A DNA stretch of 64,000 nucleotides from Parabacteroides sp. PM6-13 (GCF_029892605.1 NZ_JARXWF010000002.1:124001-188000), one strand, 5' to 3'; positions 40,816-51,699 are shown, numbered from the stretch's first letter. Numbers and translations: made by a program. Notes: a model not told the origin generated them from the letters alone.

Positions 40816-41903
40816 AAAAGTCGAATAATCATCTCTGCAGCTTTCCCGCTGCCGTAATCCAATATCTCTTTCCGTTGCTGAGGCAGGTTCGCTACGCAAC
40901 GCAGAATCTCCTCCGTATGATAGCCAGCCACCTGGTTCCATCCGGCATCGACCGTCTCGGTCCATTCGGTCTCTTCGCGCAGGGTTACGCATGGGGTATG
41001 GTGGAAATAGGCCTCTTTCTGCACACCTCCCGAGTCGGTCAGGATAAGGGTCGCCTGCTTTTCCAGCATCACCATATCCAGAAACGAAAGGGGCGGCACC
41101 AGGCGGATGCCCGGATGCTCTTCCAACAGAGATAGGAGTCCCTGCTTGTTTAATGCCTGCCGGGTACGGGGATGGAGTGGAAACACCACCGGTGAGGCGG
41201 AGGTGCCGATCGTTGTCAAAGCCTCGATGATCTGCCGCAGGCGTGATGGGTCATCGGTGTTCTCTGCCCGGTGCAGGGTTGACAAATAGAATGATTTATT
41301 GGTGAGGCGCTCCCGATTAAGGATATCGGAGGTTTCGTCGGCCAACTGGCCAAACAGAAGGGCGGCATCGTACATCACATCGCCCACATGATGTACCCCT
41401 TCCCGGATGCCTTCGTTCTCCAAATGGCGGATAGCGGTCAAGGTAGGGCAACAGAGTAGCGAGGACATATGATCGGTCAGTATGCGATTGGTCTCTTCGG
41501 GCATGGCTTTGTTGAAGCTGCGCAGACCGGCTTCCACATGCACCACCGGGATATGCAGTTTGGAGGCGGCCAAAGCGCCGGCCAGTGTCGAGTTGGTATC
41601 GCCATAGACCAGTACATAATCGGGACGGTTCTCCAGTAAGATCTGTTCAATAGCGATCAGCATATGCCCGGTCATCTCGCCATGATGAGCATAATGCTCC
41701 TCCAATTGCCAGGCTGGTTGCGGGATCTGCATCTCGCGAAAGAAGATATCACTCATCTCCGGATCCCAATGCTGTCCGGTATGCAATAACATCTCTTGGA
41801 TGGGATGATCGGGATGGTGTCGATTATGCGCCAAGATAGCCCGACTGACCATGGCGGCTTTGACAAACTGAGGGCGCGCACCCACTATCGTTATGACTTT
41901 CAT
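40812..41903 (-). CDS. wecB: UDP-GlcNAc 2-epimerase (non-hydrolysing)
   Basis: Converts UDP-N-acetylglucosamine to UDP-N-acetylmannosamine. 363 residues. Seen: GARPQFVKAAMVSRAI at the N-terminus, HTGQHWD, VYGDTNSTLAGALAA, HVEAGLRSFNKAMPEE and DSGGVQKEA near 288-296. It overlaps both neighbours by 4 bp. ManNAc or a ManNAc uronic acid is therefore likely in the glycan made by the cluster. Confidence 0.94.
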   Translation of the reverse strand: MKVITIVGARPQFVKAAMVSRAILAHNRHHPDHPIQEMLLHTGQHWDPEMSDIFFREMQIPQPAWQLEEHYAHHGEMTGHMLIAIEQILLENRPDYVLVYGDTNSTLAGALAASKLHIPVVHVEAGLRSFNKAMPEETNRILTDHMSSLLCCPTLTAIRHLENEGIREGVHHVGDVMYDAALLFGQLADETSDILNRERLTNKSFYLSTLHRAENTDDPSRLRQIIEALTTIGTSASPVVFPLHPRTRQALNKQGLLSLLEEHPGIRLVPPLSFLDMVMLEKQATLILTDSGGVQKEAYFHHTPCVTLREETEWTETVDAGWNQVAGYHTEEILRCVANLPQQRKEILDYGSGKAAEMIIRLL

Positions 41904-43201
41904 CGATTCGCTATTTGTTCCAATAAATAAGGATAAAGGGCAGGTAGATAACTCTCCCCATCTTCACAGAGCGAGGTATTATGCCAGAGAAGAACGAGTT
42001 CTCCTCCGTGATCCTCTACATGGTTGATCAATGCTATTCCGGTCATTTGCGCCTCGTCTAAGCTAAGGCCCATATATTTCTTCGCATCCATTGTACTGTC
42101 CATGAAGGTAAGCGGATGAAGCAACAGGGAGGAAAGGCGCCGGTTCACCGGATTGATCCACCTGACCGGGCGACAAGTACCCAAACGAAATCCAACCATA
42201 TCGGCATACCCCATCGTGAAATCATCGGTTATACCGGCGGCTTCCAGACGATCGAGTGATTCCGGCTCGCGGGCCGCCAGGAAATGGTAACGGTTCCATT
42301 TGATCTCTTTGACCGTATGTTGTTCCAATGCGGCCTTTTCCTTTGCAATATTATCCGGCAGTTCAGACGCCAGGTAGCTGGCATGCAAGCCGATGGTAGC
42401 CTCTTCCCGCTCGATGGAGTCGATGAGTCGGGCCATATCTTTCTGCTTGAGCTTGTAATGCGGTTTGTCTTGCAGTGCTTTCCCGCCTGAGCGTATGAAG
42501 TAGACCGCTTCGCACCGCTCCTTCTTGCGCAGCCGAATCAATTCTTTGTCCAGCTCGAAAAAACGGGGAAAGGTATAATAGGGGTCTTTCTCCAAGGCGC
42601 CGAACTTCCCTTTGAGGGAGCGCATCAAGCCCCGTTTATCACGCAGCGAGCGCACCAATCCTTTCCAAGAGCGGTAAAGCGTAGGGGCATCCACATCGTG
42701 CGTCAGCCATACCTTACGGATCCCTTTTCGGATATCGGGCAGTTCCAAACCCGATTGACGCAGCCAGTGGCGCAACAACCGGCGGTATTCATCTACAATC
42801 GGATGCAGAATAAAGCCGGCGCGGTAAGGAAGCGACTCTTTCCCGGGAAAACGTCCATGTTCGTCGCGCACATTTCGCCGTACCATCTCCTCGTATCGCG
42901 TGATCAGAAAGTAGGTAGAGGCAATAATATCGGCATAAACAACCAATGTATCGCCAATAACCCGCGTCTTGGGTGTGCCGAAAAGCAACGGAATATGATC
43001 GATCTCCTCCAACGGAAGAGAAGGAATAGATTCAGGGGTACCATATATCCCTTCTGAAAAGAACCCGGAAGGCACGATCACGACGTTATACCGGTAGAAT
43101 TCATTCCGGTCGTCGGTGTAGCCAATGGTTCGGATCAGATTGGGAGAGACATCATCGCCTAACAGGAAGGTCTTGATATAGTCCAACGTTTGTGTGTTCA
43201 T
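41900..43201 (-). CDS. Polysaccharide deacetylase-like protein
   Basis: 433 residues. The first 150 form a conserved Bacteroidales domain (SGFFSEGIYGTPESIPSLPL, then TYFLITRYEEMVRR). The rest resembles an NodB-type barrel: WLTHDVDAPTLYRSW near 165-180 with the D-D pair, HASYLASELPDN near 275, and LLWHNTSLCED near the end. The zinc histidines appear as H275-like and H415-like positions. It could deacetylate a lipid-linked or surface glycan. No signal peptide, so possibly cytoplasmic. Overlaps both neighbours by 4 bp. Confidence 0.72.
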   Translation of the reverse strand: MNTQTLDYIKTFLLGDDVSPNLIRTIGYTDDRNEFYRYNVVIVPSGFFSEGIYGTPESIPSLPLEEIDHIPLLFGTPKTRVIGDTLVVYADIIASTYFLITRYEEMVRRNVRDEHGRFPGKESLPYRAGFILHPIVDEYRRLLRHWLRQSGLELPDIRKGIRKVWLTHDVDAPTLYRSWKGLVRSLRDKRGLMRSLKGKFGALEKDPYYTFPRFFELDKELIRLRKKERCEAVYFIRSGGKALQDKPHYKLKQKDMARLIDSIEREEATIGLHASYLASELPDNIAKEKAALEQHTVKEIKWNRYHFLAAREPESLDRLEAAGITDDFTMGYADMVGFRLGTCRPVRWINPVNRRLSSLLLHPLTFMDSTMDAKKYMGLSLDEAQMTGIALINHVEDHGGELVLLWHNTSLCEDGESYLPALYPYLLEQIANR

Positions 43202-44157
43202 ACAAAGCTTTTTAGTTTCAACCAGGCTCTAAGTAGTAAACTAAGTTTTCCTTTGGATATTGTGAAGTAGGGTGTTTGCCGGGCGCCAAATTCACGGAAA
43301 AAGCGCTCGACTCCCGGCAACATGGATCCTTCAAAGTCAAACTTTTCACTCTTCTCGCTCATGGCTTGGATGGCTTCCCACATCACCAGGCTGTGTGCGC
43401 CCGAATCGCGGTAAGCCGGATCGCCTCCTCCGGCGATATAATAGGCTGAACTCTCCTGCCAGGCAATAAAGACGGCTGCATGGAGATTCCCTTTTTCGTC
43501 GTAGCCCGCCCAGACATCCCCCTGGTTGCGCTCGCGACAAGTATCGATCAGGCGGCGCAGTATCTCCTGATGTGGTGCCGATCGCTTGCCCTGGCGCTGG
43601 AATGTTTTGGCATATACCGCCAATAATGCAGCCGCGTCTGCCCCTCTTACCACCCGGATCGCCTGTTTGTCGCGCGCTTTGGTGATATGACGTCGCGTCT
43701 GCGGGCTCATGTTTTCCCATAGTCTTTCCTTGTCTTTCAGATCCGGCAGGATATAGGTATAGCGTGTGGTCTGCGTGAACCCCTGCCAGTAGAAGGGCAG
43801 CCAATCGGTTATCTCATACGAGAAATTCTGCAGGAAATGCGGATAGTCGCCGACCTCGGCAATGATCTGTTTGCACAGCTCCTGCCGTTGACTGAGCCGC
43901 GAGGTGTATTTGGTATCGTCCGACACGGGTGCCAACCATGGCCCCATAGTCTGCGTAAAAGGAGGCATAGATACGATGCCCTTGTGCGGAATGAAAAGAG
44001 GACAGGTAGCCCGTACCTGTCCTCCCTGTTCTATCCAGATAATATCCCACATGCCTTCGCCACAAGCCACATCCAGCCACCAGTCCCGCGAGAACAGCGG
44101 AATGGTTTTCTCTGTCAGGCAGAGCTGGCGGTAAGCCTCCTTATTGAACATAGGCAT
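43198..44157 (-). CDS. FemAB-like GNAT acyltransferase
   Basis: 319 residues with a double-GNAT FemAB/BacteriOcin-resistance-type layout: TQTMGPWLAPVSDD near 65, NFSYEITDWLPFYWQGFTQ near 110, LWENMSPQTRRHITKARDKQ near 145-165 and FIAWQESSAYYIAGGGDPAY near 230. Such proteins add amino acids or acyl groups to cell-wall or glycan precursors. First gene of the five-gene glycan set, 23 bp after recA, joined to the deacetylase gene by an ATGA overlap. Confidence 0.75.
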   Translation of the reverse strand: MPMFNKEAYRQLCLTEKTIPLFSRDWWLDVACGEGMWDIIWIEQGGQVRATCPLFIPHKGIVSMPPFTQTMGPWLAPVSDDTKYTSRLSQRQELCKQIIAEVGDYPHFLQNFSYEITDWLPFYWQGFTQTTRYTYILPDLKDKERLWENMSPQTRRHITKARDKQAIRVVRGADAAALLAVYAKTFQRQGKRSAPHQEILRRLIDTCRERNQGDVWAGYDEKGNLHAAVFIAWQESSAYYIAGGGDPAYRDSGAHSLVMWEAIQAMSEKSEKFDFEGSMLPGVERFFREFGARQTPYFTISKGKLSLLLRAWLKLKSFV

Positions 44158-44180
44158 GCACTCTATTTAGACCGATTTAA

Positions 44181-45206
44181 TTACTTCTTGAGAGACTCCC
44201 GGATCTGTTCCGCCAGTTCGTCAGCCAATTCGGGATTGTCGTTTACCAGTTGTTTCACTGCATCGCGACCCTGTCCCAATTTGCTGTCGTTATAGCTATA
44301 CCAGGACCCGCTCTTCTTCACGATACCCAGGTCGGTCGCCATATCGATAATCTCGCCGGCGCGTGAAATCCCTTCACCAAACATGATATCGAATTCCGCT
44401 TTGCGGAAAGGAGGTGCCACTTTGTTTTTAACCACGCGCACACGGGTGAGATAGCCTTTCACCTCTTCCCCGTCTTTGATGGCTGTCGAGCGACGGATAT
44501 CCAGGCGTACAGAGGCATAGAACTTCAAAGCATTCCCCCCGGTAGTCGTTTCCGGATTACCAAACATCACCCCGATCTTTTCGCGCAACTGGTTGATGAA
44601 GATACAGGTGGTATTGGTTTTGCCGATAGCAGCGGTCAATTTACGCAGCGCCTGCGACATCAAACGTGCCTGCAATCCCACTTTGTTCTCACCCATTTCG
44701 CCCTCTAATTCCGCTTTCGGGGTCAGCGCGGCTACGGAGTCTATCACCACAATGTCGACGGCAGAGGAGCGAATCAGTTGCTCCGCAATCTCCAATGCCT
44801 GCTCTCCGTTGTCGGGTTGTGAGATCCAAAGGTTGTCGATATCGACGCCCAGTTTCGCCGCATAGAAGCGATCGAAGGCATGCTCTGCATCGATAAAGGC
44901 GGCAATCCCTCCGGCGCGCTGTGCCTCGGCGATCGCATGGATGGCCAGGGTGGTCTTACCAGATGACTCCGGGCCATATATCTCAATGACACGTCCCCGC
45001 GGATAACCGCCAACGCCTAATGCCAGGTCTAACCCAAGGCTACCACTGGGTATCACCTCGACCTGCTCTACGGCATTGTCGCCCATTTTCATGATAGACC
45101 CTTTTCCATAGGTCTTTTCTATCTTATCCATCGCTGCGCGGAGCGCTTTCAATTTGTCTGCATTTCCGGTCGCTTCCGCCCCGGCTTTCATCTCTTCTTT
45201 CGCCAT
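44181..45206 (-). CDS. recA: Recombinase RecA
   Basis: Strand-exchange ATPase for recombination and SOS. 341 residues. Walker [10 protein letters not shown] near 74-82, [15 protein letters not shown] (Walker B), loop L2 around [15 protein letters not shown], and the C-terminal domain to the end. It sits 51 bp after the carboxynorspermidine dehydrogenase gene and 23 bp before the FemAB-like gene, on the same strand and without a visible terminator, so the glycan genes may be transcribed with it. I see no SOS box. Confidence 0.98.
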   Translation of the reverse strand: MAKEEMKAGAEATGNADKLKALRAAMDKIEKTYGKGSIMKMGDNAVEQVEVIPSGSLGLDLALGVGGYPRGRVIEIYGPESSGKTTLAIHAIAEAQRAGGIAAFIDAEHAFDRFYAAKLGVDIDNLWISQPDNGEQALEIAEQLIRSSAVDIVVIDSVAALTPKAELEGEMGENKVGLQARLMSQALRKLTAAIGKTNTTCIFINQLREKIGVMFGNPETTTGGNALKFYASVRLDIRRSTAIKDGEEVKGYLTRVRVVKNKVAPPFRKAEFDIMFGEGISRAGEIIDMATDLGIVKKSGSWYSYNDSKLGQGRDAVKQLVNDNPELADELAEQIRESLKK

Positions 45207-45257
45207 GCTGTTGTTTTTGTTTGAAAATAATTACTTTGTTAAGATTAAATGGTCTTT

Positions 45258-46454
45258 TTATAGTTCCAAGTCTACATTGAACAGTTCATGCCAGGGCAGT
45301 CCCTGTTCGTTGAGCTCTGCCATAAACGGATCCGGATCGAACTCCTCGGTGTTCCATACGCCCGGTTTCTTCCAGACGCCTTCGAGGAATAGTTTCGCAC
45401 CGATCATCGCCGGTACACCGGTTGTATAGCTAACCGCCTGCGCGCCTGTCTCTTCGTAGGCAGCTTTATGGCTGGCATTGTTGTAGATATAATAGGTCAA
45501 AGGCTGCTTATCTTTCGAGATACCCCGGATGCGGCAACCGATCGAGGTCTCTCCTTCGTAGTTCTCTCCCAGCGATCCAGGGTCGGGCAGTACCGCTTTA
45601 AGGAACTGGATAGGCACTATCTCCACGCCGTTGTAAAGGATCGGTTTGATATTATCCATGCCGATATTCTGTATCACCCGCAGGTGAGTGAGGTATTCCT
45701 GTCCGAAGGTCATCCAGAAACGTGCCCGTTTGATAGTCGGGAAGCTTTTCACTAAGCTTTCCAATTCTTCGTGATACATCAGGTAGGATTCGCGTGGACC
45801 AACGTTGGGGTAATTCAAGGGCTGATGAACCGACAGCGGCTCTGTTTCATGCCATTCTCCATTCTCCCAATATTTTCCTTTCTGAGTGATCTCCCGGATA
45901 TTGATCTCCGGATTGAAATTGGTCGCAAAGGCTTTGTGGTGATTGCCCGCGTTGCAGTCAACGATATCGAGATACTGGATTTCGTCGAAGTGATGCTTGG
46001 CGGCATGTGCCGTAAATATGCTGGTCACGCCCGGGTCGAACCCGCAGCCCAGTATGGCAGTCAGTCCCGCCTGTTCGAAGCGTTCTTTGTAAGCCCATTG
46101 CCAGCTATATTCATATTTCGCCTCATCCAATGGCTCGTAGTTGGCGGTGTCCAGATAGCTCACGCCATAAGCCAGACAGGCATCCATGATAGAGAGGTCC
46201 TGATAGGGCAATGCCAGGTTAACAACCAGATCCGGCTCGTATGATTTGAAAAGCGCAACCAGTTCCTCCACGTTATCGGCATCTACCTGCGCTGTTTTCA
46301 CCTGCATGTTTTTAATGTCCGCAGCAATCTTATCGGCTTTACTCTTCGTGCGTGTGGCAATCATGATATCGGTAAACACATCCGCGTTCATTGCCATCTT
46401 TTTCACGGCAACCGTGCTTACGCCTCCCGCACCGATCACTAATACTTTTCCCAT
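45258..46454 (-). CDS. Carboxynorspermidine dehydrogenase (saccharopine dehydrogenase family)
   Basis: Reductively condenses aspartate semialdehyde with putrescine or diaminopropane to form carboxyspermidine or carboxynorspermidine, the polyamine route of gut Bacteroidales. 398 residues. Rossmann start VLVIGAGGVSTVAVKKM at 4-20; CGFDPGVTSIFTAHAAKH near 140-158; GVPAMIGAKLFLEGVWKKPG near the C-terminus, all typical of this branch. The partner decarboxylase is not in the window. A -7 box TATATTTG lies 84 bp upstream. Confidence 0.88.
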   Translation of the reverse strand: MGKVLVIGAGGVSTVAVKKMAMNADVFTDIMIATRTKSKADKIAADIKNMQVKTAQVDADNVEELVALFKSYEPDLVVNLALPYQDLSIMDACLAYGVSYLDTANYEPLDEAKYEYSWQWAYKERFEQAGLTAILGCGFDPGVTSIFTAHAAKHHFDEIQYLDIVDCNAGNHHKAFATNFNPEINIREITQKGKYWENGEWHETEPLSVHQPLNYPNVGPRESYLMYHEELESLVKSFPTIKRARFWMTFGQEYLTHLRVIQNIGMDNIKPILYNGVEIVPIQFLKAVLPDPGSLGENYEGETSIGCRIRGISKDKQPLTYYIYNNASHKAAYEETGAQAVSYTTGVPAMIGAKLFLEGVWKKPGVWNTEEFDPDPFMAELNEQGLPWHELFNVDLEL

Positions 46455-46537
46455 GTACTCAATAAATTAATCTTGTTGTTATTGTTTAGTAAGAGCCCGG
46501 CATATCAAACCTGCCCTTTAGTCTTGAAACCAAGGAA

Positions 46538-46545
46538 CAAATATA
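46538..46545 (-). promoter_or_regulatory. -7 promoter box for the carboxynorspermidine dehydrogenase (recA) unit
   Basis: TATATTTG on the minus strand; -33 not clear. Confidence 0.5.
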
Positions 46546-46600
46546 ATAGTATTCTTTGAATTATAGAACATTTATCCACCTATTCGCAAGAATTATCCGC

Positions 46601-46629
46601 TTGGAATCTGCGGGAAGGGGGTAACTTGC
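46601..46629 (+). promoter_or_regulatory. Possible promoter for the esterase-GH43 operon
   Basis: TTG (46601-46603), 18-bp spacer, TAACTTGC (46622-46629), 36 bp before the ATG. The -7 box is a variant. Confidence 0.4.
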
Positions 46630-46664
46630 GCTTGTAAAAATCACTAATATTTCTACTAAAAAGA

Positions 46665-47810
46665 ATGAACATGAGAGAAATTGTAACACGGACTATCTAT
46701 AGTCTGTTTTGTGTGTGCCTTGTGAGTGTTGCTATAGCACAACGTCCCGTTTCACCGGAGGCTCAGCCTCTACCCGGTACCCCCTCCGCCTACAACGTGA
46801 GACCAACCGGATACCCACGCGTTTTACCCGACAACCGGGCTACCTTCCGGGTAAAAGCCCCTGAAGCCAAAAAGGTACAGATCGACCTGGGCAGGAAATA
46901 TGATATGGAACGCCATGATAATGGGGAATGGACCTGTACGACCGATCCGTTAGGCCCCGGTTTCCATTATTATTTCCTGATTATCGACGGGGTATCGGTT
47001 GCCGATCCAGCCAGCCGTTCCTTCTATGGATGCAGTATGATGTCGAGCGGTATAGAGATCCCTTATGCGGAGGGAATCAACCATTTCTACCGCCAGGATG
47101 TGCCGACCGGCGAGGTGCGCATCAAACATTATTTCTCTCAGACAGCAAATGCCTGGAAGCGCATGTTTGTGTATACCCCTCCCGGCTACGACCAAACGAA
47201 TCAGACCTACCCGGTGCTCTACCTGCAACATGGTGGTGGCGAAGATGAGAGTGGCTGGTCGCAACAGGGACGTACGGATATAATCCTGGACAACCTGATT
47301 GCGAAGGGCGAAGCCGTGCCGATGGTGATCGCTATGCTCGATGGCAATAGCCGCGATTTCAACGCAGAACTGTTCAACGAATGTATCCCGTTTGTAGAAA
47401 AGACCTACCGTGTTAAGAAAGACAAAGAGAGCCGAGCCCTGGCAGGTCTCTCCATGGGTGGTATCCAAACGCTGAATGCCAGCATCAGCCGCCCGGAGAT
47501 GTTTTCATATGTAGGGGTATTTAGCTCCGGTTGGTGGGCCAATGCACCGCAGGGATTTGCTAATGACGACTCTACCGAACAGTATTATACGCTGTTGAAA
47601 AACAACAAAGAGGCCTATAACAAAGGTTTCAAACAGTTCTGGATCTCCATGGGCGGACAGGAAGATATTGCCTATAACAACTGCCAGGTGATGATGAAGC
47701 GTTTCGATGAGATAGGTATCAAGTACACTTATTATGAAACACCCGGAGGACACACCTGGCCTGTATGGCGCGAGAGTCTTTACCAGTTTGCTCCCCTGTT
47801 ATTCAAATAA
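46665..47810 (+). CDS. CE1-type esterase with N-terminal E-set domain (1)
   Basis: Secreted alpha/beta-hydrolase of the feruloyl/acetyl-xylan esterase (CE1, Esterase D-like) group. 381 residues: signal peptide to about 25; an E-set (CBM48-like) domain at about 50-125 (ATFRVKAPEAKKVQIDLG, FHYYFLIIDGVSVADP); then the catalytic domain with LQHGGGEDESGW, the nucleophile serine in GLSMGG, and the histidine in PGGHTWPVWR. First gene of a four-gene operon. Paralogue of the next gene. It probably releases ferulate or acetyl groups from xylan side chains. Confidence 0.87.
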   Translation: MNMREIVTRTIYSLFCVCLVSVAIAQRPVSPEAQPLPGTPSAYNVRPTGYPRVLPDNRATFRVKAPEAKKVQIDLGRKYDMERHDNGEWTCTTDPLGPGFHYYFLIIDGVSVADPASRSFYGCSMMSSGIEIPYAEGINHFYRQDVPTGEVRIKHYFSQTANAWKRMFVYTPPGYDQTNQTYPVLYLQHGGGEDESGWSQQGRTDIILDNLIAKGEAVPMVIAMLDGNSRDFNAELFNECIPFVEKTYRVKKDKESRALAGLSMGGIQTLNASISRPEMFSYVGVFSSGWWANAPQGFANDDSTEQYYTLLKNNKEAYNKGFKQFWISMGGQEDIAYNNCQVMMKRFDEIGIKYTYYETPGGHTWPVWRESLYQFAPLLFK

Positions 47811-47850
47811 AAAAGTATCTATAAATAGTATTAATGAGTAAAAATTCTAA

Positions 47851-49014
<1,164 letters not shown>

Positions 49015-49043
49015 TGTATAAACCACTAAAACATACTATAACG

Positions 49044-49784
49044 ATGAAGATTATGCATCGAAAAATAGGCTTGGCGATATGTTTCGCCATATTATTCGGG
49101 GTCGCCGCTTTTGCACAGAACGCGGCACCGGGAGGATTCCCACCGCCGAGACAAAACTACGTAATTCAAACGCCCACTAACCTCTCCGATTATTTCACGG
49201 AAGCCACTAAAGGTTCTGTATCACCGGATGAGAAGGGCTTTATCCGCCGCTGGCTGATACTGGAACCGATCGACAAACCCAATCGCTCCAATACGGTCTT
49301 TACCGACAGTTATCTGCGTCAGGCATTCGATACGCTCTACTTCAAAAATCAGTTCACCGTCTTACCTAAAGATGGAGATAAGGTAAAAGTAGGTAAGCAG
49401 AAACTGGCCTGGCATGCCTTGGATAGTAAATTGTTCAACGTGAAACTCTATCGCTTTGCCGCCGGATTGAAGAAACAGGTGTATGGCCTGTTGTTCTGGA
49501 CGGTGACAGTGATCGAATGCGAAGAAGATATTGAGAACGTTCGCTTTTCGGCAGGATCCAACTCAGCCTCTATGTGGTGGTTGAACGGTGAAGAGGTGCT
49601 ACTGCTTTCAGGCGACCGCCGTATGGTGGTCGATGATGGACAATCGCACCGACTGACCCTGAAGAAGGGACGGAATATCTTGCGCGGAGCTATTATCAAT
49701 GGTCCGGGTATGAGTGACTTCTGCGTTCGCTTTGTAGATGAGGACGGAAAGCCTGTTAAGAACTTTACAATCAGTTATCAATGA
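49044..49784 (+). CDS. Secreted protein of unknown function, PUL-associated
   Basis: 246 residues with a normal signal peptide (HRKIGLAICFAILFGVAAFA). I do not recognise the family with certainty. The first half resembles a linker-like region found beside acetylxylan esterases of Bacteroidales (FIRRWLILEPIDKPNRSNTV), and the second half is a beta-rich, jelly-roll-like domain (FSAGSNSASMWWLNGEEVLL, then KKGRNILRGAIINGPG). No catalytic triad is visible. An ATG at 49014 is possible but lacks a signal-like start. Overlaps the GH43 gene by 4 bp. A carbohydrate-binding role is plausible. Confidence 0.68.
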   Translation: MKIMHRKIGLAICFAILFGVAAFAQNAAPGGFPPPRQNYVIQTPTNLSDYFTEATKGSVSPDEKGFIRRWLILEPIDKPNRSNTVFTDSYLRQAFDTLYFKNQFTVLPKDGDKVKVGKQKLAWHALDSKLFNVKLYRFAAGLKKQVYGLLFWTVTVIECEEDIENVRFSAGSNSASMWWLNGEEVLLLSGDRRMVVDDGQSHRLTLKKGRNILRGAIINGPGMSDFCVRFVDEDGKPVKNFTISYQ

Positions 49785-51247
49785 GTAGTATGACAATGAA
49801 AACAAAAACTATATTCTTATTGGGCGCAGCAGCCCTGATGTCGGCATTGACATTCGAAAAAGCATCTGCACAGATTGGAACTCCCTATATCCACGACCCC
49901 TCCAATATCATGGAGTGCGACGGTAAATACTATACGTTCGGAACAGGCGGCGGCGGATTGATTTCCGAAGACGGCTGGACATGGAACGGTGGAGCAGTAC
50001 GTCCCGGTGGGGGCGCTGCGCCGGATGCTTTAAAGATCGGTGATCGTTACCTGATAGCTTACAGTGCCACCGGTGGTGGATTGGGTGGCGGACATGCCGG
50101 TAAGGTGCTTACCATGTGGAACAAAACATTAGATCCCAACTCGCCTGATTTCGCCTATACGGAAGCGATCGAGGTGGCCTCTTCGCTCGATGATGAAGAC
50201 TGCGACGCAATCGATGCCGGGCTGTTGCTTGCCCCCGACGGTCGTCTGTGGTGTACCTATGGCACCTATTTCGGTTTTATCCGGGTGGTAGAACTCGATC
50301 CTAAGACAGGCAAACGGGTGGAAGGCAACGAAGCAGTAGATATCGCTATTGACTGTGAAGCTACCACATTGATGTATCGCGACGGATGGTATTATCTGTT
50401 GGGCACACATGGCACCTGCTGTGATGGTCCGAACTCGACCTATAATATCGTAGTAGGCCGCTCGCGCAATGTGACAGGCCCCTACTTGGACAATGTGGGC
50501 AGAAGCATGCTTGAAGGGGGTGGTAAGATGGTTATTGCCGCAGAAGATCGCAAGACAGGTCCCGGACACTTCGGGCGTTACATCGTAGAAGAGGGCGTTG
50601 AGAAGATGTCTTTCCATTACGAAGCCGACTTCGACCAGGGCGGTCGCAGCGTCTTGGCTATTCGTCCGCTTGTATGGAAAAACGGATGGCCCGTAGCCGG
50701 CGAAGCCTTTACGGATGGAACCTATGAGATTGAATCAGAGCGCAGAGGCTATGCCCTTGAACTGGCTGTCGACTTTGTACGCATGGAGAGTACTCGGCGG
50801 CGTTTCGGCGAGCCTAATGACACCCCGCTGCCTCCGGTGAAGTCGCAAACGCTGAGTGATGTGATCGGCACCTGGCCGGAAGGAGATATCGCTATGAGAA
50901 TCGGTGACTATATGTTCCGTCCCCATCAGAAGTGGACCATTACCGCGGTACCGGAAGCAGGCGGATACCTGGGTGGCCCTTATTACAAGATCCTGATCGA
51001 AGGCACCAATCGTGCCTTAGCGGCTACAGCCGATGCGGAAGTGATAGCGGTGCCTGAATTTACGGGAGCCCCCGAGCAGTTATGGAGAATCGACCAGCTG
51101 ACCGATGGCACCTACCGCATTATGCCCAAAGAGGTACCGGGCTGCGATAAAGAACTGGTACTTATCTCCGCAGGCGATAGCACCCCCTCACTCGGTAAGT
51201 TCGACATGAACAGCGATAACTCAAAATGGAACTTCCGTAAACCCTAA
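49781..51247 (+). CDS. GH43 glycosidase with C-terminal lectin-like domain
   Basis: Five-bladed-propeller glycosidase acting on arabinan or xylan side chains. 488 residues. Signal peptide after one of three close starts (49781, 49790, 49796). Catalytic aspartate in YIHDPSNIMECDGKYY near 37, a second acidic residue in CDAIDAG near 143. The propeller ends near 330; residues about 370-488 look like a ricin-type or CBM13-like trefoil (YYKILIEGTNRALAATADAE, then LWRIDQL). Last gene of the esterase operon, followed by a strong terminator. The exact activity (arabinosidase, xylosidase or endo-arabinanase) is open. Confidence 0.8.
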   Translation: MSSMTMKTKTIFLLGAAALMSALTFEKASAQIGTPYIHDPSNIMECDGKYYTFGTGGGGLISEDGWTWNGGAVRPGGGAAPDALKIGDRYLIAYSATGGGLGGGHAGKVLTMWNKTLDPNSPDFAYTEAIEVASSLDDEDCDAIDAGLLLAPDGRLWCTYGTYFGFIRVVELDPKTGKRVEGNEAVDIAIDCEATTLMYRDGWYYLLGTHGTCCDGPNSTYNIVVGRSRNVTGPYLDNVGRSMLEGGGKMVIAAEDRKTGPGHFGRYIVEEGVEKMSFHYEADFDQGGRSVLAIRPLVWKNGWPVAGEAFTDGTYEIESERRGYALELAVDFVRMESTRRRFGEPNDTPLPPVKSQTLSDVIGTWPEGDIAMRIGDYMFRPHQKWTITAVPEAGGYLGGPYYKILIEGTNRALAATADAEVIAVPEFTGAPEQLWRIDQLTDGTYRIMPKEVPGCDKELVLISAGDSTPSLGKFDMNSDNSKWNFRKP

Positions 51248-51280
51248 AAAGGAAGAAACATCATTTCGTTTTGCATAATA

Positions 51281-51315
51281 TCCCCTCTCTGCATTCGGCA
51301 GAGAGGGGATTGTTT
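51281..51315 (+). terminator. Terminator after the esterase-GH43 operon
   Basis: TCCCCTCTCTGC and GCAGAGAGGGGA, perfect 12-bp stem with a 5-base loop, then TTGTTTT. Confidence 0.9.
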
Positions 51316-51367
51316 TATATATAGACCTTACTTTGTTAGTGGGTTAAGGCAGTGATTCTACAGGGTT

Positions 51368-51681
51368 TATATTCAAATAGAAGAAAAGGGGGAGGTTCCC
51401 AATTTCCAAAATTGGAAGGCTTTCATCTAAATCCCGCAGGGATTTCCTATTCGTAACCGCGGGTGTAGCGAAGCAAACCCGTGGTAGATAGACAAGATCT
51501 ACTCTCCAAGCAACCCCGAAGTGGGTTGAACCCATTCCGGGTTCGTTAGTTATTATTAGCGGAATACCCCCGGTTGTTCGCTTCGCTCTCTAACCGAGGG
51601 TTACGAATAGGAAATCCCTGCGGGATTTAAATTATTTCAGTGCGCCTCGCCCACCTTCCCATTTTCCAATATTTGAATACA
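51368..51681. mobile_element. MITE-like element, copy 2
   Basis: About 29-bp imperfect terminal inverted repeats (51368-51396 and 51653-51681, with ATTCAAATA at the outer ends) enclose a perfect 30-bp inverted repeat (51429-51458 and 51599-51628, CCCGCAGGGATTTCC inside) and further pairing of AGCGAAGC with GCTTCGCT. No reading frame of note. Related in its ends to the element at 21488. Confidence 0.5.
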
Positions 51682-51699
51682 CTTCTCCTTTCCCTTCAT

